Source: Urechis unicinctus
Taxonomy: Eukaryota; Annelida; Polychaeta; Xenopneusta; Urechidae
Assembly: GCA_034190875.2 (NCBI GenBank)
Contig: CM067357.1
Location: forward strand, 23,164,875 to 23,228,874
Direction: 5' to 3'
Length of the DNA: 64,000 bases
Shown: positions 56,224 through 64,000 of the stretch, piece after piece
How positions within the stretch are numbered: the stretch's first letter is position 1
How the letters are laid out: each line of letters opens with the position of its first letter
Notes under the pieces: generated by a model
What the model was told of the DNA's origin: nothing
Database searches by the model: none
Seen by the model: only the letters and a program-made list of their open reading frames with translations
Translations under genes and position numbers: made by a program

Positions 56224-59042
56224 TGAAGCTAATAAATATTAATTGATTTAAATATAACGCAAACTGTATGAGGTTGCAAATTGAATGCTTGATGCTTCTT
56301 ATTGATCACCAAAACATACATAAACAGCTCGAATGTTATGCAATTGGCATCGCATATAAACTGTTAGGTACCGTGGACAGCAGTCGACCGACCATTATTC
56401 TACACAATTTTCTTGTGTTTGATATTTAGATCTTTCAACATGTGATAGTAAATTGTGGTTTTGTAAGAACTGCAACTTACACCGGATGCTGGCAAATGGT
56501 GCTATCATAGCCATTCAATACGTTGTATATATATATATATCAATATAACATTTTACCTTTAATCCAAGCTACATATATAGATCATGAACCATCATCGTTA
56601 AGCCTTTGTATAATCACGTTATTCCAGGTAAGGGCACAAAAAAAACATGATGATTTGATTTACCTGCCTGCAGGCATTGCGTATTTGGATAAGTGAAGGT
56701 ATGCTAAAAGCATAATTATTTACTATCTATTCATAAACGGAGGAGAACATGTCACAAAAACGAATTCTATGTGCTTTCGATTTCAGTTAACTCATTATTT
56801 TTCCGTCATAAATCTATAGTTGTAATGTGAATGGCCCCTCACTATCTCTACATTTCCATTAACTATTTGCACTGTTGCCCTAGCGAATTGTGACGTCCTG
56901 ATTGCATGGCGCCAAAGACAGGAATTCAATAATAAGCTGCTTTTGCGTAGCTGGCATAAATAAGGTAATACACTTATTTTGGTTATGGGACATTACGCGT
57001 TCGATAAAAATTAACATACAATAGGATACCATGCATAGAGTTGCATAATATAATTGTGAAGTAAAAAAACGCCAAATATGCTAAATAGGCTGCTGTTTGT
57101 AGCCTCTGCTGGATTTGACAGAACATTCTGTACAATGTGATACATAAAGAACCGTAGCCAAAAGTGGAATTCCGTTGGGTAGATTTTCTTCTCCCTTCGG
57201 TCCCACCCATGGCATTGCACTTGGATTTGTGTACCGGCGACAAATGCTTGACTGCGACAATATTGTTGACATGTAATTACAGTGCAACTACCCTTGCGTC
57301 TTAATGACCTGAAAAAGATGTAGACATTGTGGTAATCTGCTATATCTACTGATTGTTCCATTTTAAAGGATTTGAAATCCCGCTAAAGCTATTTCCATCA
57401 CCTGCGTTATCAATAACGTCCTCCCATATTTGAGTAAAATGATTATTATTTTGCCGGTGTAAATATTGCAAGGAGCCACACATATACCGACACATTGTAA
57501 TGGCGTTCAGGCGCATATAGCTGTTTATCAATGAATGTATATGTGAAACTAGCATCAAGTGCAGTTCCCCATATTAGTCAACTATTCTGCCTATATTTGA
57601 TATTTCATTGGTCTGATGTACATATGTCTCGCTATAAACAGTAAACTACCCCAACTAAAATGATAATTCGCCATCTTTAGCTGCAAGAGTTTGAAGCTCC
57701 ATGAAACAGCATGTTCGTGAATACTATAATAGATATTCCCAGGCCTTTCTTCAGTCTTCTACGAGCGGCACTTAAGTGACTTCAGCCATCAACCTTAGCG
57801 CCCCAGACGGCATCAAAAAAGCTTCAGACGACTTTTCACATCCGCTCACACCCATTCTACATTGCGTCTTAAATGCACAGGTTAAATGAAGTTTAGGTGA
57901 TAGGAGGGTTATAAAAATGCCATTGTGTGGTTAAGCTGAAGCGGCGATAATGCAGACGCTAGTTTATGTTTGCCGGATATGACGCACGTCAGGCAAGAAG
58001 CATTGTCAGTGCCACCATTGTGCCAGATCACATGCTTGATATATTATCCAACATTCGTTTGGCAATATATGATGTACATGACGATCTAATGATACGTTTT
58101 AATGCGTTTTAATACTATTGTTGTTACTGCAAACACAGCTGAAGACAGGAATATATACCAACCTGGTTTGAAGCATTTGTATGTGTCTTTACGTACTTCG
58201 TTCATTTGGACGCAATTCGGGATTAAATCTGGTTGCCCCTCGACGTATACATGTTGGTAACAACTATTGTGTTTACCAATTTATACCTAAAAATAAACCC
58301 TAAGCTTTACAATTTTACTCAAGCACATATGCAATGTTAAATAGTAATCGTAAATATATTTTGATACTCTATAATCGCATATACGCACCGTAACCTTTGG
58401 CGTTTGCACTGTCGCTCGTGTACAAAATTCATGTTACGTTGCATGTTGGCATATTTGCGATCTTAGCAGGTGGTCCAAGAGGTAGTTAACACCAAAGTAT
58501 GTCAATTTCTGCACTTGTAGGTGCTGCAAGAAATGTTTAATGCTGTTAGTACCACATTTAATCAATGGCAGCATTTCACCTTAAGAAACTATGCCGACAT
58601 ACAAACTATTTCTGTATGCATTAGCCTTTTACTGTATGTCTGTGTATTCTGCCGCTAGAGTGCCGAACTAGGCCGAACATAAAAGTTTGATAAGATCAGC
58701 TTATTCCACCATTATTTTAGTGTTTTTCACGTTGTGGATTGGCCTAATGGAACCCTGAGAGATTAAGAGACGACAATTCTGATGTAAATATAATCAACCA
58801 TCGTCATCAATTATAGCTGTCCTGAATGTTTTCATTTTTCATTTATATGTTAAAAGGTAAATAGAATAGTTAATGTGGCGACAGTAAGGCTGCTATTTAC
58901 ATAATAATTAAAGTGCCTGTTTGTCTTATAGCAAAATCACAAAATCTCGCCTTAATACCTTTTATGTATCATTGCTAAAGCTGGACAACATATTCGTCTA
59001 TATGAATACGCACTACGTAACATCAGCAGCTGATTTGTGGCA

Positions 59043-59550
59043 AGGTCCGAACTTGAGATTAGAATAAAGCGGCACAGGTCGTTGGAGGATAACGTTTTTA
59101 GTGGTAAGTCGCTTATCGCAGAAGCTAAAAGAAGTTACATCCTTTACTCAAACAACAAGCATTACATTAGCGTCGGTGCTGTCAGCATGAACAACGTGTG
59201 ATATGTTTTGAACGCAGAATATAGCTGGGTCTGTCTTGCGTACATTGCGTACACTAGTCCATTAGCAAAAGCCGCAACAACTTTCCTCTCAGGTGAACTA
59301 GTAAACAACTTGTTAGAAATTATACGGACAAATGCTGCCCAAACTGATTTCGATGCTCTGACTGAAACTCAGACCGTTCAACAATACCTAACTTATGGTC
59401 GATTAAGCAGTTATACTTTCTTCATAATTTACCGTTCACGAGCAGCAATTAATCACTATTGATCAAATTATGTAAATCCGGTAATTTCGCTAACATTGAC
59501 TTGCTGTTCACGCTTGCAAGAAGTGCAAAGCTTGCAAGAATAGACCGGGA
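59043..59550 (+). pseudogene. Copy C of the 185-codon frame, interrupted
   Basis: Aligns with 23,292-23,849 for about 170 codons with a single 9-base in-frame difference (extra Ala-Tyr-Thr in C). It contains two TGA codons, at about 59,200 and 59,460, and a TAG near its end. Two shorter open pieces (59,208-59,462 and an overlapping frame 59,459-59,665) remain. Confidence 0.35.
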
Positions 59551-60583
59551 TTCTCGATGGCCAAAGATGTTATTACATTGGAATAAAGTAGATGATACTT
59601 TAACTTTTGTAATTAAGTTATCAGCGAATAAAATTGAAGATCATGCGACTCTATATCGAAGCTAATGTACTGTGATTTAGAACCCTTCGAAGCGTGCTTT
59701 CAATGCGTGGATATTGTGCTTATTTTAGTGTTTTGACCATTTTCGGATTTGCACGCTTAGATTAGTAGCAACTTTCTGCAGCATCTTCCGTCCTGTTCGG
59801 TATTCAGATATTCTTTTAAGATACTTTATTTCACGATTTTCTAATATTTAGTAGTTTACAAAATGAGTATTCAATGTAATACTCATGATCTTACTGAGTG
59901 TTTAATTGAAGCGGCCCGAATGATCTAACATATCAAATGATGCTCTTACGAGTTACAGGTTAGATTAAAACAAACAAAATCACAATTGAAATGATGCATC
60001 TCCTAGCACGTTCGGACCAATCGCTTCTTGTAAGGGTTACACAGAAACGTTCCGTACATTATAAGTATAATAATGTATGCTAGATTAGGATATATTTTAA
60101 TGCTTAGATATGAATATTTTTATCATGTTGTTAATGTGTTTTATGTTGTCATGGTGTAACAGAACACACGTTGAATGTAAGATGTTACCTGTGTTACAGC
60201 TGCGAAAGGACTTGCCGAATTAGCAGCCACTGGTTGAGGTCTGTTCAAGCGGCATAATCTGGCGCCATATCCTCTCAACACGGGCATTTTTGTTCATTTT
60301 GTACAATGATACATCCAAATGTTTGAGAGTAACCTTTGGTAATCCGATTACCATCGGTAATACGCAATCGCTCCTAGCATATATCTGTAAAAGCGCTGAA
60401 CTGGTCATGTTCACAATGTGGTATATTTGCTGTTGCAGACCACCATATTGGTACTGATGCTGCGAAAATACCAAACCAATACTGCACTAGCTGAGCGTAG
60501 ACAAGATGTTACACTTCAGCTATTGTGAGGAAGTCGCCGATTAAATAACATCCGCGCTCCCGAAACTAAATCACAAAACAAAT

Positions 60584-60817
60584 ATGTTTAATGGATCTAG
60601 ACGCATTGATTACGCATGCTCTTCGGCAAGATGGCTAAAACAAGTGAATGCAAGACACTTTGCCCATAATTCTCATTCAAAAAACCATGTAAATAGATTT
60701 ATAGCTATCTTACTGCTCAAGCGGGGACCACGATTGTTTTTACAACGGATTGCAACAAACTCCACCCTACCACTTATATCAGAGGCTTTCGCTTTAAAAC
60801 ACAAACTGAAGTTGACG
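60584..60817 (+). pseudogene. Possible first coding exon, ATG to GTAAGA donor (copy C)
   Basis: Mirror of 22,079-22,312: 78 codons from ATG, ending in phase 0 at GTAAGA (60,818). Same length as in A with no indel. It is followed by about 280 bases of A-like sequence up to the gap, in which A has ATGAAATGG and C ATGAAATGA. I could not find an in-phase next exon. Confidence 0.3.
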
Positions 60818-61097
60818 GTAAGAACCCTCAAATATGCATAATGCTGACTTAAGTGGCTGTAGGCATACCTTCCATGGAGTCATTTATTCAAGTGAAGCAT
60901 CAATAACAGTCTAGCTACCCTGATAAATCCGGGGATGAATATATGCACAGTGGGATATATGGATATTAATTACTAACTGAGCTGGCCCAGCCTATTTGTA
61001 AGCAAACAATATCATGAAATGATTATATACTACACTTTCGTCTACTTAAGAATCGATCGCATGTTAACTTATGTCCATCGTTTTCTATACCACAGTG

Positions 61098-61197
61098 NNN
61101 NNNNNNNNNNNNNNNNNNNNNNNNNNNNNNNNNNNNNNNNNNNNNNNNNNNNNNNNNNNNNNNNNNNNNNNNNNNNNNNNNNNNNNNNNNNNNNNNN
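61098..61197. other. Assembly gap (100 N)
   Basis: Exactly 100 N, cutting copy C while its homology to A is still running (C CTATACCACAGTG pairs with A at 21,799). What follows is not the expected continuation of the module. Confidence 0.98.
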
Positions 61198-64000
61198 TGC
61201 TTTCAAAAAAATGTTACACCCCAAAAGTTCCAAGCAGGACATATTGACAGGCAAAACTGTGGCTGAGGACATAACTATTAATGTTCTGCCTAATGGTCCC
61301 ATAAATTACCTACAAGTGGCAAGCAACAGGTCCAGGATGGGCAACAACAAAGTGATCCCCCAAGCATGCCTAACCGGCTTTGTTACAATCTTGATAACTG
61401 GCCTGCACTGTTTTCTAAAAATGCCTCATGTGTGAGTTGGGGCTTTCAGATATCTTAATACCCTTCCACAACACTAGAACCATATCACACTGCTCAAGAC
61501 TAACTGCGATGACCATGTCATTTATAGCTTGTGCATGATAATTCCCATGAGTGAATTGTACCATTGAACATTGTGGATTACACACATTAACCATTTGACA
61601 ACAATTTTATTACAAATATTGATATGGCAGATACCCAGACAAAAGAGGCTCTTTGACTTCCTAGCCGTGTGGAACTCATACCAGCCAGTTGTTTTGGATA
61701 GCCTATTATTGAGATCTAAATGATCACTTCGGCTGATAATTGATAGCAAAGTGTGACATCTGTCCATGACAAAATATCATCTTCAACCTTTGAAAAATAA
61801 TCAATTTGAAAGAGTAACCCGCACCCCACTTAACACCAAAGGCCCCCAGCGCAGTGTCCGCTTTCACGATCAGGAATGGTTTCATCTGACAGATGAGGCA
61901 AAAAAGCCGTTCGCTAAAATGGCCAATAGTCAAACGTTAAATGAACGTTAGGAAATATTTCCCCGTTAAAAAATCAGGATAAACTAAATCTAGGGTTTCA
62001 ATACATGTAATTGGGATTTTGGTATTTAGTCTGCCAAATAAAAAAAAAATAATGATTTTTTCGAATCGGGTTGAGGGACAAGAGCCCGTCAAAAACACTT
62101 TTGACACTAAGGGCTCGCGAAACGAAAATTTTAAATACAATTCCCAATGAATTCAAAAGAACATTAAACACCCCGTTTTTTGGCTTGTTAGTTAAAATTA
62201 AGCAGCATTGACTGGTCAACTGCACTTTGAACACCGTTACCTGTAAATCTGGTCTAGGAGTATCAATACTGTATTATTAAGCTTAACTTGCGTTTTGACC
62301 AGAAATGGTTCTAACATGCATGTTATTGCAATATGAAGTCAAAGCAAATTCGACATAGCTCATGCAAACAATCATAATATGACTGTTCTATACTCATTTG
62401 CCTTATCATTAAATGCACTTGTCCAAGGTAGTTCGTCTGTACAATTCAGCAATGCCCGGAAAGTTGCTCGTTCAAAGCATGGGCATTTGTTATTAAATAC
62501 TGCCAGACAATCACGCAAACGAATAAAATAGCACAACTTTAGCCAGTTTGATAAGCTAGGCCCGTCCAAAGCTTTGATAGAACCAACAATTAAATGAGTT
62601 CGCCCGGTCGTGGAGAAGAAATGCAATTAATCGCAATGGTCCAACATAAGAGGAATTGATTATGTGACAGGCACACAACGGTCTACGCGCAATATCACAT
62701 ATCACTCTCTCTTAGAACCATTGCACACATAAAGCTCTATCGACGAGATGTATCAAATATACACCAATCCGATTGATCATAATATAATAAGCTGGTATAG
62801 TTGTAGCCTACTGCGTTGAGTGGACATAAATAGGATTGAAAAGTAATAGCTCTATAGTTTGCTTCATTGCTTCGTGTCATCTTTGACTCGCAAATTCACC
62901 CGTTGGTTCTGCTTGTAAGTTCGTGGGGCGTCATACAGACGACAAAATGTCGACTTAAATCCAAAACAACCGAGGGAGTCGCTGTAGTCATCCACTTCCG
63001 TAGCTTAACAACTGTGGTATGAACTGTTAACAGTCACTTTATTAAATGTATATTCCGGTCGAGAATGCTCTTTTCCGTTCAGCGGTTTATCATTTCCAGC
63101 GTATTTCTCAGATCATAAAGAACTATTTATGATGTGATACTGCTACTTATTAAGAGAAAGGAGCATGTTTCCAGGTGATGTTTACTCTGGAAACCTATTT
63201 TATAAATGGATACACATACGGCAGTGGGCAATATCGGTGCATCCATCAAAAGAGTAAGGCCTCTCTCTGATCATTAATCAATATACAAATATCACCAACG
63301 CCAGAGCCCTGAATTTTGGCTCGAAAAGTTATATATGGCACCTAAGATTCATTGGTTGGATTTGAAATCGCAGTGAAATCGGTTAAAGCGTCTGTAGGCA
63401 GGCCCCATACTAACCACAATAAAAAAGTAATGTTAAATGCTGGATCGTGAAAAGATGGATTTTATTTCTTGTTTTTTTATCAAACACGTTTGGATCTTCA
63501 ATGACCGAACGTGCGTAAATTACAAACGAGCAGATGAAAAAAAGCTTGCAGTTAAGTGGGTTGCAAACATTAATGGTACCACCGTGCCTTATCCGTCATT
63601 ATTTTGCCCTCATTTATTATTATAAATGAATGTATCAGAATGACGTGTATCTGGAATATATTTGATCCTGTAATAATGTCTTAGATAGCCACATAATTTT
63701 CTATTGATTGTGAAAGCATTGTCTTCTTTTACACGTTCTTTGATAGCTGTTTCATTACCTCATACCAGAAGAAGCTGATTCCATAGAAGATCCATTACAT
63801 AAAACCCCCCAGCAAGTATCAATAAATTGGATGAATTTCATTAACGATTATGTGACAAAACACTATAAACGTATCGAGTTGTTACCTACAACAGTCATTT
63901 AATGCTTACAATACAAGCACACCATTATGCCAGCACAGACGATGGATTTTGTCAAGAATCCGTCATATTGCTTAAATAGCGTTCACTGGTATTCTTTAAG
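61198..64000. other. Separate contig, unrelated to the modules, no gene recognised
   Basis: No homology to the module sequence expected after the gap. The first 700 bases have more C-rich runs than the rest of the window. Open stretches include 61,198-61,435 plus (about 79 codons running out of the gap, containing KTVAEDITINVLPNGPINY), 61,766-61,951 plus (containing VRFHDQEWFHLTDEAKKPF) and 62,372-62,626 minus. The first two read like coding fragments but I know no family for them. An A-run lies at 62,041-62,049. Confidence 0.45.

Overview
This window looks like non-coding, AT-rich eukaryotic nuclear DNA. It has long dinucleotide and tetranucleotide microsatellites, no operon-like gene packing, no rRNA or tRNA that I can recognise, and no protein family I can name. 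The lineage cannot be told from sequence alone. Two runs of exactly 100 N (43,348-43,447 and 61,098-61,197) are the usual placeholder for scaffold joins of unknown size. The window is therefore three contigs: 1-43,347, 43,448-61,097 and 61,198-64,000.

Layout. Positions 1-21,798 are single-copy sequence with microsatellites: CA/TA at 2.9-3.3 kb, a GGTA/GTAT/GGTA/TA block at 7.1-8.3 kb, a very long CATA array at 14.65-15.14 kb followed by a decayed minisatellite at 15.56-16.2 kb, a more GC-rich patch at 16.7-18.0 kb, and a 109-bp tandem duplication at 20.2 kb. Positions 21.8-61.1 kb hold the striking structure. A module of about 9 kb occurs four times: A (21,799-30,745, +), B (31,930-38,608, +), D (45,452-49,325, inverted) and C (51,313-61,097, inverted). 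Modules A and B are joined by a TA-rich linker, and D and C by a related TA-rich linker. The locus thus reads A-TA-B / 6.8-kb spacer / inverted B-like D - TA - inverted A-like C, a large imperfect compound palindrome. Its spacer contains the first gap, so the inverted orientation depends on the scaffolding. The last 2.8 kb, after the second gap, looks unrelated.

Coding content. Module sequence contains a chain of short open blocks on one strand (minus in A/B, plus in C/D), plus a possible three-exon, 109-codon model on the other strand. Frames are often broken differently in different copies. The A/C codon differences I compared by eye are mostly amino-acid replacing, so I see no purifying selection since duplication. 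I read these blocks as decayed or non-coding and assign no functions.

History readable from the copies. B and D share a derived deletion junction, so the tandem A/B split came before the copying of the A-B pair into C-D. Later, a core of about 3.7 kb (A 26.5-30.3, B 35.04-38.6, C 51.78-55.5 kb) became almost identical in three copies while the rest stayed about 4-12% diverged. This suggests gene conversion or assembly chimerism. All identity figures are eye estimates.
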